From the NCBI GenBank assembly GCA_013396755.1, contig VWZF01006064.1:269021-333020 (forward strand): a DNA stretch of 64,000 nucleotides. Reading direction: 5' to 3'. Position 1 is the stretch's first letter. Each line of letters begins with the position of its first letter. The notes under the pieces are model-generated. The model made no database searches. It was given only the letters and a program-made list of their open reading frames with translations, and had not been told where the DNA came from. The translations under genes were made by a program, and so were the position numbers. The stretch is from Sclerurus mexicanus. Its lineage: Eukaryota > Chordata > Aves > Passeriformes > Furnariidae. Shown here in pieces: positions 1 through 12,300 of this stretch.

Positions 1-115
1 CGACCACCCCTGAGCGGAGCGACACCATCCTGGGGGATGCCACCCATCCCTGCCCACCGAAACCATCCAGCACAGCGGAACCAACCAAGCAAAATGAAAG
101 CACATGACCACCTAC

Positions 116-304
116 CAACACACCTTGGCAGAGGCGAACTCCACACTCGCCGTCTCCCCCCGAGGCAGGTGATCCGGGATGCTCCTTCCAGCCGGTACCC
201 CGGGAAGCAGGAGAAGGTGAGGACATCCCCCACCCCAAACTGCAGCCCCTTCCTGATGCTGTAGGCTGGCACCTCTGGCTCATCACAGGGCTCCAAGTCA
301 TATT
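116..304 (-). CDS. CSMD2: CSMD2 exon: Sushi6
   Basis: This 189-bp exon (phase 1 to 1) has acceptor CCTCCAG and donor GTAGGTGG. It encodes EYDLEPCDEPEVPAYSIRKG, LTFSCFPGYRLEG, ITCLGG and SSPLPRC, with all four Sushi cysteines. The VPAYSIRKG stretch separates CSMD2 from CSMD1. It is the most 3' exon in the window; the next CUB exon lies beyond position 1. Confidence 0.95.
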
Positions 305-3300
305 CTGGAGGGGACAAAGACACAGTTATGGAATAGCAGGTGATACCTCACATTCCATCCTTGCCGCTGAGGGGACCTTGAGGATGAGGAGGAAGCTCAA
401 AGTTTTGATCCAGCTGCTGTGAAGTTCTGGTTCCAGACCTGTGAAGCTCTGCAAAGGCAGAATCCATGAGGATGGAGCCATGAGGACCCACCTGGATTTC
501 AGTCTCCATAAGCAACCCCACTGAGGTGTCACCAGCACCTCAAAATGCAACAGGTCCCGTTTCCTGTCCCTGTTGTCACACAACCAACCAAGTGGTGACA
601 ACACCAGTGGTGACAAAGCACGATGGAAATCTGCCCTTCTCCCTCTGCTTTGGCCAAATGAAGACGGATTGATCCGGGTGGGATTTCTGCTGCCTCTCCA
701 TTACTAATCCTGGAAGTGAAGGAATGCAGCCTCTTGCTTGGGGAGTGCAAGAGAACACATGAGCTGCTGCTGAAAGAAAGGGCACGGAGACCTTTGGCTA
801 ATAGCCAAAACCATGTCTTTGACCACAAAGAATGTTGGAGGAAACCTCTTTTGAGGGTTAGTTTTTGAAAAATAACAGACCTGCAAAGCTCAAAGTCTGT
901 ACGTAAATATATGTATGTGCATGTAAAGGGAGCTAAAAATATAACTGATTCCCATTTTTGCTTTCCAAGATAGGAAAGCAGCCTCCAAATACTCTGGAAA
1001 TTAGAGTTATAATTAGAGGCAATCTTTTGAAAGGCAAAAAGCCATTTTCCCCCTCATCAAAATGAAAGTTAATTGGAAATTTTCTGACTCCTTTCCACGG
1101 AGTATCACATGCAAATCCCTGACTTCAGAGGCCAGAACAAAGGCACTGGAAACCAGGTTTTATGTGCATCTATGGCAACAGCTCTGCCCCTCGGTGGGTG
1201 CGGCAGCTCCGAATCCACAGTAAAAACGGGCATTTCTCTCCCAGCCCGGCTGCTGGATCCGCAGCCGTGGCCCGGGCACCCAGGAAGACACAGAGACACA
1301 GCAAAGAACGGCACCGAGGCAACAAACCCGCGTCCCTTCGCTGGTCGTTTTAGGGAATGGCTTGTCAGGGCACTCAGGCAGCGAGGACTGACATTCCCTG
1401 GAATTTGTGTGCACAGGCAAACCCTTGGGAGTCCTTTGTGGGACTTCAGGGTAGAGGACGCAGCCGAGCACCGTGTGCCCTTCACCCAAAGCTCACCCAC
1501 TCAAGGAGCAGTAACGAGAGGGTGAAAGGATTGAACCCACTGGAATTAAATCCCTCGTCTTTCCCTCCCTGTTTATGGACACAGATCCAGCTCCCGCTCC
1601 CTGGGGTGCACCATCCCTTTCCCCCGCCACAGCCTCCTCTGGTTATCCGAGGAAAATCACTGCAGCATTTCCAGCATGGGAAGCTGGGACAGATGGGATC
1701 TTTTGGAAGGCAACGCCGAGCAATCTGGACTTCTTGGATAAGGAGCAAGGCAGAGCTGGTCACTGCCAGTGCCCGTCTGGTCTCTCCCTGTGCCTTTGGT
1801 TTGTTGCTCCACTTGGATGCTCATCCAGGGACCGGCCAGTCCTGGATGTGCCTCTGCTCTGGAGCCAGGCTGGGACAGCTGGAGGTGTTGACCTGGAGAA
1901 GAGAAGCTCCAAGAAACCTCAGAGCCCCTTGCAGTGCCTAAAGGGTCTCCAGGAGAGCTGGAGAGGGACTTGGGACAAGGGATGGAAGGACAGGACAAGG
2001 GGGAATGGATTCACACTGGAAAAGGGGAGATCTGGGTGGGATATTGGGAAGGAACCCTTCCCTGGGAGGGTGGGCAGGCCCTGGCACAGGGTGCCCAGAG
2101 AAGCTGTGGCTGCCCCGTGCCTGGGAGTGTCCAAGGCCAGGCTGGAGCACCCTGGGCTGGTGGAAGGTGTCCCTGCTCATGGAGGGGGGTTGGAAGGGGC
2201 TGGTTTTTGAGGTCCCTCCCAACCCAAAACACTCCACAATTCTCTGACTTGCAGCAAAGCGGGAAGGGAACGGAGGAACTCTTTGCCCAGCGCTGCCCTT
2301 ACCAGAGAAGGTGATGTTGAAGCCCTCGTAGGACATGGAGAAGTCGGAGATGAAGCGGATTTGGGCCGAGAAGTTCCCGAAGAGCCCCGCGCTGAGCGGC
2401 GCCGGCAGCCGAGAGCCCGTGAGCTGCTTCAGGGGCTGGGCAAAGCTGGTGTTCTCCGTGATGAGGAGGTAGTCATGGCCATTCTCCAGGTGGAAGGTGT
2501 GGAAGGTGAAGAATACACCTGCAGGGCGGGAGGAACAGAGGTGGCTTCGCCCCACAAGGTCCTCAGTGAGGGCGAAAACCACCCTGGAAATCAGGTTTAG
2601 GTTAGAAATGACCCGGGTAAAAATCCCAGAGCAGAGGTGTGTGCTCCAAGGGCCGGGACAGAGCCAGGCAGGGGAGATGTTTGACTCCTTGGCACGGTGG
2701 GAACGGGGCTGGAGCAGCAGCAGGAGGAGCAGCCAGGCAGCTCCAAGAGGTATTTTATTATAAAAGTGTTGACCTTTAAACAGAGAGCAAGAGCAGCAAA
2801 AGCTGTAGCGGTGAGGACTTGAAAACAAGTATGTTCCAGAAGGAATTCATAGCTTGGAAAACAGGACTTAAGCCAAGTATCAAGGTCAGAGAGGCTTTTC
2901 CATCTGAAGGAGAAAGTGTGTCAGTGGTGCAACTGCAGGGACCTTCTCTGCCTTCCTGTGACGGGACTGAATCACAGAATCAGGCAATGCTTTGGGTAGG
3001 AAGGGACTGGGAAGACCGTCCGATTCCATCCCCTGCCGTAGGCAGGGATACCTCCCACTTGTCCGGGTTGCTCCATGAAAATCCTACGCTTTTACTCACA
3101 TTACACCGCCAGAAACAACCCCCACAACAGATCCAGCCACAGAAAGAACAGACAAACGCAGGCAAACTATTGTGTCTCGTCTCCCAAATCCAATTTCAAC
3201 AATTTGAAAGGTTTTGGCAGGAGGCTGTGACCTTGCTGCATTTGTAAATGAGCTAGGAAGGAGTAATGGATTACTCCAAGTATCCTTCACACCTCCAGAC

Positions 3301-6300
3301 ACAAAATGGGAAGCACTTCAGGGTTTTGCCGAAGCCTCCAGCGGGGTGATTTTTCATGCTGGAATTCAAACACCATTTGAAATGCTTATCCTCTGGAAAA
3401 TAATTCCGTTTTTGGACCGAGGTAAGAAAACCAACACAAAAAAAAAGGCAGCAACAGCTTGCAGGGAGCGAAGGCAGGCGGGATCTGAGATCAGCAACCC
3501 TGTCACACCCTCGTCACAGCGAGTTAACAAGGCAAAGCCTCTTTGCATTTATATGGCTTTGCTCAGCCCGGGATCTCCCGGTCCCCTGCTGGGGTGGGAC
3601 TGGGCTGTACCCTCCTCAGAACCCCTCTGCAGAGACACAGGCTCCTCCAAGGGCTGGGATCTGCTCACACTCAGGTCCCCGTTGGGCACCACCACGTTGG
3701 TTCCTTTAAGCCAACAATTAACACCCCAGAGGCCGCCCCAGTGAGACCCAGGGGTTGGTGCGCTCGGCATCCCATCGTTCCCAAAATCCAAACCTGCTTC
3801 CAAAGGAACCACGGGACACCTGTAACAAGGCTCAGAGGAACAGGCTCCTCCCCGCTCGCCTTTAGTTTCTGGAGATCAGGATGACACCAGCCCAGAGATG
3901 GGTAAGAGCTCTGGAGCATGAGATTTAATATCCAACCCACCAGGTTTTCGACAGCATCAAATTATAACTGAATATTCCATTTATCCCTGTGTCTATCCAA
4001 GTGCTTTTGGAAGGTTTACTGGTCACATGAAAGCATTTCCTTCCAAGAAACGAAGGTCAGAGAGGCTGGTAACCAACACAAAGCCTTTCCCATGGAATTG
4101 GGAAGAAACAGGGCTCACATGGTCATCCCAACTTTATTCCTGGGCAGCAGCTCTTTGTACCTTGATAACCTTTGAATGACCCAAAGCTTAGGGATGACCA
4201 AAAGGGCTCCCCTTGACTTTGACAATTCCTTCTTCATATCCAGGTAAATATTAAAGGGAGCCTGGAACATTTTGAGTTCCACTGTTGCTCCTGCAAAATT
4301 CCACAAAGGCAGGAAACTTCTCCGAGTTTCCAAGTGTTTGTGACTCCCACCAGCAGTGCAGTCGACTGAAAACAGATCTGACCTGGCAGTGAGACGTGGG
4401 GAAGGCAAAATGCCTTGAATTTTCCCTGTTCATCATCTGACGGGAGATTTATACCCTCAGTTCTACCAAACCCAGTCTAAGGCACAGAAATAACATCACC
4501 CCACAGAAAGATCAACAGAGCACGAGGATAATTCAGTCCCAGACCTGGAGAGCAGCCCCCGATCGCAGGATTTTTAAGGTAAAAACTCCAAGCACAGGGC
4601 ACGAGGCTTCTCCAGCAGCAGAGCCACTTAAGGGCTGTGCAACTGTAGCCATAAGGGCTAATTAGAAACTCATTTTAAGGGATTTGTGACCAATTAAACC
4701 TTTGCTCTGGTCCGAAATTTACTGTGGCACAAAATGTCCCGGCAAACACAAGGTTGTGGGTTTTTTCCTTCCCATTCTCCGTAGAAGAAACAGCAAAACA
4801 AATTATAGGGAAAAGAAATCACTTTGAAGCTCTCAGATTAAAACTAATAGTCTCCATTTAAGCATTTAAATACCTTTAAAATTAAGCTGCTTTTAAACTC
4901 CAATTGTGCAGCTTGTGAGGCCGTAAAGGAGCTCGGTGTCTGCAGGCACATAAAAGCCACTGTGGGAACAGCCAAGTCATGGCCACTGAGGGGCTCGTGT
5001 GCTGGCCACGTGTGGGATGTTCACAGACCCACGAGGGAAGAACCTGAAGAGTCCAGAACTTCCTCCCAAGGGGCAGTGGAGGGGCAGGAACTGCTCTCTG
5101 TGAGCAGGGACAGCTGGGGCTGTGTCAGGGCACGTTTGGGTTGGGTATCAGGACAAGATTCTTCCCCCAGAGGGTGGGGGGCACTGCCCAGGCTCCCCAG
5201 GGCAGTGGGCACGGCCCCAAGGCTGCCAGAGCTCCAGGAGGGTTTGGATGATGCTCTGAGGGACAGGGGGGGATTGTTGGGGTGTCTGTGCAGGGCCAGG
5301 ACTTGAACTGGATGGTCCTTGGGGGTCCCTTCCAGCTCAGGATATTCCATGACCATACCTGCCCGGGTCACTGGCTTGCCAGGGAATAGTTTGGTGCACT
5401 GGGAGGGACCAGCCCTGAATTTTGTTTGGTTCTGTGGGAGATGAAAGACTTGCCAGGCCTGGGAGTGCTGTAAATCCAACCATGAGGCACTGGGAAAAGG
5501 GGCTTTGGGAAAAGGGAAACCACAACAAGGAAAATCGGGCAAAATGGGGACTGCTCAAGTCATGTAAATATATTCCCTGCTGGCTGCAGGACAAGTAAAG
5601 CTGTGCAGGGATGTGTGGGATGTGTGGGATGTGTGGGAATGTGTGGGATGTGTGGGAATGTGTGGGATGGTAGGGAATGTGTAGGGATGTGGGGGGGGTG
5701 TGGGGTGTGTGGGAGGTGTGGGATGTGTGGGAAGGTGTGGGATGTGGGGGATGCGTGGGAATGTGTGGGAATGTGTGGGATGTGTGGGATGTGCAGAATC
5801 TGTAGGATGTATAGGATGTGTAGGATATATAGGATGTGTAGGATATGTAAGGATGTATAGAATGTATAGGATGTGTACACACACACTCCCACCACCACAG
5901 CCCAGCATTTAAACACATTTCAGCTCGTTCCATAAAACACTGGAGCAAAGCAGAGCCTTTGTTCATCTCCCCCTCTCACGGCTCTGGAAAACAAACAGTT
6001 CTCCGGAACAATGGCTTGGGAACAGAAGCGGAGCAGGGAAGAGGAGCTGAAACTCTTACCAGAGGCGGCACATTTTCCCTGCACCTGGATTTGCAGAGCA
6101 GCTCCTGCTTGGATTCTCCAGCATTCCTCACCTGCGGCTCAGGCTGGAATGGCTGAAACAAGCTGGGACCGGCTCCTGGGAGCTCCACATCCAGCTGCAC
6201 CTCGTGGGACAGGATGCTGGATTCTTGGGATGAAGAAGCCCTGCTGCCAGGGCTGTGCTGTCCCCTCTGCTGCTGAATTGGCCACCCAATTCAGGATCTT

Positions 6301-9300
6301 TCACAGCAGAGAGGACACAAAGCCCCTGCGTTTCCAGAGACACAGCCCTGCCAGCCGGGAAAACTCCATGTTTTTCCCAGACCTGCTCATCCTGATCCAA
6401 AGAATTCCCCCTGATGTTGGCACAAAAGCACCCAGAGCTGCCCTTCCTCATGGAAAACAGGGCCAGTGTGGTGTGCTGGGCTGGGCTGAGCTCCATCCTT
6501 TCCATCCTTTGTGCCAGCTCCTCCCTCCTCTGTGGGGCATTGCCAGATATCCAAATGCCAGCTGAATTTCAGGATATTTGGATCCACAGGTCTATCTGTC
6601 TATATCCTGATTTCCAATATACTGCCACAGAAGACAACACCTGGCACAGGCTGTGGCTGATAAGGAACCACCTTTCCCTCTTGATCTTCTCCACCTCAAA
6701 AGGATGAAGAGTTTTGACACCAAAACCCTCCTCATCTTATCCAGAGACAGCGTCTGGGTGGTGGCACGAGCTGGCACCATCACTCCTGAGAGAAACTCCT
6801 GCTTCACACAGGGAGCACTTTCTGTCCCACCCAGCACCACCCCTCAGTCCTCTCAAACCACGCCGAGCTAAAGGTTCCTCACCTTTGCCATGGGATGTTT
6901 CTATCGTCCACGTGCAGTTCAAGTTATTTGGATAAAAGTCAGGGAAGCCTGGGGATAAGATGGTCCCGCTGGAGCCACGGATGTAACCTCCACAGAGGGC
7001 TGCAAGCAGGGGAGAAAGGAGGAAATTCAAACCAGCTGCAGGGTATCAGCCCTTCCAGATGGCCAAACGAAGCCCAAAGCTCCAATGAAACACGGGCACC
7101 AAATGCCCCCGGGCAGATTGGCAGCTGCTGAGCTGCTGCAGATGTGCCAGCGGAGGGGCTGCCCCCCCTGCAGACGTGTCCTTACCCTCACAGCTGGGCA
7201 GGGGCCGGCTCCACTGGAAGTTTGGCTCACACTCCAGGGCCTCACTGTCACTCAGGGTGTACCCCGAGTCGCAGCTGAACGTCACCAGGGCTCCCACGTA
7301 GAAGTCATTGCCGTGGCGCTGCCCGTTCACCGGGATCCCGGGATCCAGGCAGTGGTCGGACTGGAGCTTCACAGCTGTGCCAACAAAGGCCGGGTCACTG
7401 AGCAGCTGGGGGGACAGCCCAGCCCCTCCCGGAGCTCATCCCAAACCCGCCAGGTCATCCCAAAGGAAGGGAGAGCAACTGGGGGGATTCTTGGGGCTGT
7501 CCCGTGGAGGGCACTCGGCGATCCTTGTGGGATCCAACTTGGGACACTCTGTGATTCTGTCAACTCATCTCTGCCTCCTAAAGTCATCAGTACCCTGTAG
7601 GTGCTAAAATAAAAATTAGAGAAACCCTCTGCAAACATCTCAGATGGTGGATGGTTGTGGACTCCCCACCCTGGGAGGTGTTCAGGACCAAACTGGATGG
7701 GGCTCAGAGTGACCTGGTGCAGTGGAAGGAAGGAGATGAGCCCTGACGTCCCTCCCAACCCAAACCACTCCGGGGTTCCAGAAACAGCAGGAACTGCTCC
7801 TTCACTGGCCCAAAGCACTTCAGCTCCTCACTCCACAGCCCTTGGACAGCAAGAGCCGCCTGGCACAGGAGAGAAGAGCTCCAGAGCCCCCTGACTTGAG
7901 GCCACTGTGCTGCTGGAGGACATGGAGTGACACGGGGTGGCAGCCCTGGCTGGCACTCACTTTCATATCGGATCTGAAAGCCGATGTCGGAGTGGCTTTT
8001 GTCCGTGGTGAACAGGAGGTAGAGGTAGTTGCTGGTGCTGATGAGGAACTGGGGCACCTGGGTCCCATCGTAGACCCCGATGAGGGGGGAGGAGTAGGAG
8101 CGGCCGTCCCGCACTTCCAAGGTGTCGTAGTTCACCTCTGTCTTGAACCTGCAGGGGCCACAGAGAAGCTGAAAGCCCACAGTGATCGTTTCTGCTTCGG
8201 TTCAGTTCCCCCAGGAGCTGCAACAACCAGGAGGAAGCAGAGGGCACGGGGGCCATGCCACCGCCTGGGCATCTCCCTGGGAGCACGTCGGGTGCTGCTG
8301 CTTCTCCCCCTTCTCCTCCCTCATCTGCTGACACCGAACACTCTCCACAGCGACAAGCACCTCGTGCTCCATGAAAAATCACCTCCCGGACACAGGAGTC
8401 GGGAGAGCACAGCCCTCCTCCAGCTGTGGAATGCAGGGGAAGCCAAGAGACTCAGCACTCCCAAGCCTGCTGCTGCTGCTCCCCCAGGAACACGTAGGAG
8501 CTCAGCCTCCAAAAACGTGTCCTACCCGTGCCTAAAATAACCCTGCAAATGAGCAGGAGTTAGTCAAAACAAGAGAGGGGGGGAAAATCACCATTTTCCA
8601 CCTTCTCTGCTGGAGGGTTGGGTGGATTTTAATGTCTTGTCAGTGACTAAATAAAAGAGGGAAGGAGAGAGCCTCGGTGCCAGACGCACACGGGGCAGCT
8701 CGCTCCTTGCCGTGGCTTCACCTCAGCCCCGCGGGGACCACCCAAAGCAGCCACACACAAAGAGGGAATTTGGAGCAGCACCTGTCGAAGGTGATCTTGA
8801 TGGGGTAGCCAGGCTGGGCCTCGATGACCCAGGCACAGCTCAGCGAGTCCTTGTAGAAGCCAGGCCAGCCAGGGGACAGGATGGTTCCACTGGGCGACGT
8901 CAGGTGGCCACCACAGGGTGCTGGGGACAAGGAAATGACACAATTCACACAATCACTCAGCACAGAATCACTTAGGCTGGAAAACCCCCTTCATGTTATC
9001 AAGTCCAACAGTGCCATGTCCACCCCTAAACCCTGTCCTTTAGTGCCACGTCTACACGTCCTGAAATTTGGGTGAGGAGCACCATCAGATGTTCCCTCCC
9101 TGCCAGGCAGGACAATCCTGCCACGCAAAGCTTTCAGGCTTTACAGCCTCCCACATGTTAAAAATAATCAGAACCAGGCAAAAAACCCACAGTAGCTGGT
9201 AAGAAATTGCCTTTTCAGCTTAAAATGGACAGGCAGTAATCTGCTCCTGCTCCCGTGGGAGCCAGCAGGCTGACCTTGAGCAGCGGCTCTGAGGGGACAG

Positions 9301-12300
9301 GCTATAATAATAATTATTAGATATAAAAGCAGAGGAAACTGCAAGGTCAGTTTGCATTTCAGCAGCTGCAGGTGCCAGAAAAATCTTTCCTATCTCTGGT
9401 AATTGAGTCATGGCTTTTCTACCACGGGGGACATCACCAGACCATGGCATTTGTTCCACACCGAGGTCCCTCGTGCCACCAGCAGAAGCTGAAGGTGTAT
9501 TGCAACATTTTCTGGGGAAAAAAGACACCGGATCTGATGGACCTGAGGCAGAAAATCCCAGAGCCCTCAATAAACTGCCAGGTGTTGCCCAAAGGGACTG
9601 TGGGGACCAGCTCTGAGCAGCAGCTGCCCAACCCAGGGCTGAGCTGTGCCCAAGGGCCACCCAATGTCACCCTGGATGTGACCTAAAATACGTCAGCCCG
9701 GGCCTAAACCCCCCCGCTGATGTGAAGGGTGGCAGATGAAAGTCATTTGATCTCCACTGGATCCAAAAGCAATTATTTTTGAACAAGAGGCTCCTTTCTG
9801 CCCCAAAGCCACATCATCTCCTGTCAGGACTTCTACCCATCTTTCAACTCTTTTTTTAGGTCTCTTTCTTTCCCATTAGGGTTTTGGTTTTTTTTTTCAA
9901 GTGCTAAGCAGTCCTTTAGATCTCTGCACTCCCTCCTTGTTTAAAAAGGGTAATTAAAGTGTCCACTTATCCAGTGCTGACTGAAGGGTGAGTCAAGGAA
10001 TTCACCACTGTGATCAAGAGGAAAAGGCACAAGTCAATGGCATAAGGTTATCAGAGCTTCCAAAGAGAAAAGTTGATTAAAAGTGTATTATTTAATGTAT
10101 GTTTCCCTTCTACACTTAAAAATCCATAAACTAAAGGCTCATGCCTCGAAAGTAATGGGAACCCTGAATTAAATCTACATTCTATCAGCTGAAGGCAGAT
10201 TATGTAAGAATAGAAAAAATCTAGTTTCTTATTACGTAAAACTTGTTAAACACAATTGGCACCTTCTTCTCTCCATCTCAAAGACAATGGGCAAGATTGT
10301 GCATTTTCTGCTGCTCGTGCATTCGAGCACACAGGACAATGACTGAGATTCCTGCCAGTATTCCAGGACTGGCTCTCGAGAGCACAGCACTGTTATTCCA
10401 ACTGCTGAACACACCCGTGCAGGGCATCGCTTCCCTGAGAACAGAGGGCACAGGAAGACTTTCCACTCCTAATGAGCTCTTTCTTCCCTTTTCTTTTCCA
10501 GACTAGAAGCTTTAAAGGACTAAAAAAGCTTTGAAATCTTCATTACAGCCTTTAATTCAGCCCATCTCCCCCATGTCTGGCTTGGCTGCGGCGGCCAGGA
10601 GACGTAAATGCAAAATTTCGGGCTCTCAACTGCCCAAATCCATTGACAGGACTTTTTTTCATTATAGAAATATCATACTTTTTACATGTCTCAAAAATCA
10701 GGACAGAAAAACATCACCACGGATCTTCCATTCCCTGTTGTTCAATTCCCTTCGTGACAGGAGCAACAGGGGAGCTTTTAATCATCACTAAACCAGAACC
10801 TTTTATTACTGTTATTAAAAAAACCCACCTGTTGCAACAAGAACCGAGCTAATAAAATTAACCCCCAGCGTTCCTTCCACACAAAAAACCCCTGAGAAAC
10901 AAACTGAGCTCATCATTATTGGCCTGGCACTTCCCTCTGAGGAAACTCTCCTGTGCAGAAACAACCCCATGGACAATCCTGGCCCTCCAGGACACCCTCA
11001 CTATGGGATATGTGCCAGGCAGGACCATGATCCTTGATCCCAAAAGGCTGGAAAACCCAGGAGATCTCTCTCTCTCCCTCCCTCCAGGCTGCACGTGCAG
11101 AAAGGCTGGGAGAGCTTGGGGTGTTCACATGGAGAAGAGAAGACTCCAGGGAGACCTGAGAGCCCCTTGCAGTGCCTAAAGGGGCTCCAGGAGAGCTGGG
11201 GAGGGAATGGGGACAAGGGATGGAGGGACAGGACACGGGGAATGGCTTCACACTGGAAGAGGGGAGATCTGGGTGAGATATTGGAAAGAAACCCTTCCCT
11301 GGGAGGGTGGGCAGGCCCTGGCACAGGTTGGGCAGAGAAGCTGTGGCTGCCCCATCCCTGGAAGTGCCCAAGGCCAGGTTGGAGCACCCCAGGCTAGTGG
11401 AAGGTGTCCCTGCCCATGGCAGGGGGTGGCACTGGGTGAACTTTAAGGTCCCTTCCCACCCAAACCACTCCAGGATCCCCCAACCGGCAGCGCAGACAAG
11501 GAAAGGCACCTTCGCATCTGAGCACGGCGTTGTTCCACACCACGTTGCCCTCCTTGAGGATGCAGGTGATGGTCTCCGAGCCGTGGGTGCGGATGAACCC
11601 CTCGTCACACAGGAAGGACACGGAGCTGCCCAGCTGGAGACTGTCCCCAAAGCGCTTCCCGTTGACGGGCACACCAGGGTCGGGACACTCGTTGTGCCGG
11701 AACGCTGAGGGAGGAGGGAAGGGAAGGGAAAAGAGAGAAGAGGAATTAGCATCTTGCTTCCCTCACCTCTCCCCCCAAAATAAACATCTTGAACCTCAAA
11801 CTTAAATTTTTCAGTGCCCAGTCTTTACTTCCAGCCTGGCCTTGGACACTTCCAGGGATGGGGCGGCCACAGCTTCTCTGGGCACCCTGCCCACCCTCGC
11901 AGGGAAGGATTTATTCCCAATCCCTGATCTAAACCTCCCACTGCCACCATTCCTGGGATAAAGGACACACAGCAATTACCTTTCCAGGTGCCACAAAGTC
12001 CGTGTGGAATTTGCAGAACCACCTGGGTCCTGTTTAAAGACCTGCCTTTCTCCAGCAATTAAAATCCACACTGGCCAACCAACGGGAAACTAAATCTACA
12101 GCCTTAATTCCCTATTAAGTGCATAATTATGTCCTACATCTCCTCATACTGGGAGGTGGGACTTCAGAGAGCAGCAGCACATTAAAGATTAAAGCCTCCA
12201 GATTAATCACACACGAGCTTTTAGTATCTTTGACGCACCTGCCCAAATTCAGCCCAGCTTGGATTTGTTACAGAGCATCATTCCCGTGCATCATCTCTTT

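Larger units (their letters stand above)
2519..6882 (-). other. CSMD2: CSMD2 intron within CUB6
   Basis: This 4.4-kb intron contains a minus-strand CR1 fragment (2970-3075), a plus-strand CR1 (5060-5353) and a G-rich minisatellite (5605-5880). The stretches 3100-5050 and 5890-6880 hold nothing recognisable beyond AT-rich text around 4640-4900. Confidence 0.9.
7375..7960 (-). other. CSMD2: CSMD2 intron, CUB5 to Sushi5
   Basis: This 586-bp intron has two plus-strand CR1 3' ends (about 7495-7562 and 7640-7782) making up more than a third of its length. Confidence 0.9.
8921..11509 (-). other. CSMD2: CSMD2 intron, Sushi4 to CUB5
   Basis: This 2.6-kb intron has a minus-strand CR1 fragment near one end (8962-9072) and a 380-bp plus-strand CR1 at the other (11098-11478). 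The middle, 9100-11090, is AT-rich between about 9700 and 10260 and holds no recognisable gene. Confidence 0.9.

Noticed and set aside
1938..2828. Long minus-strand open frame of 296 codons
   Set aside because: Only 2303-2518 within it is CSMD2 exon, bounded by clear AG and GT sites; the rest is CR1 and intron read-through.
5560..5916. Open frames with Cys-Gly-Met or His-Thr-Ser repeats
   Set aside because: They are direct products of the 9-bp minisatellite in several frames and on both strands.
7842..8540. Plus-strand open frame of 232 codons
   Set aside because: It is antisense to the CUB5 exon 7961-8148 and runs into intron on both sides; no known protein text.
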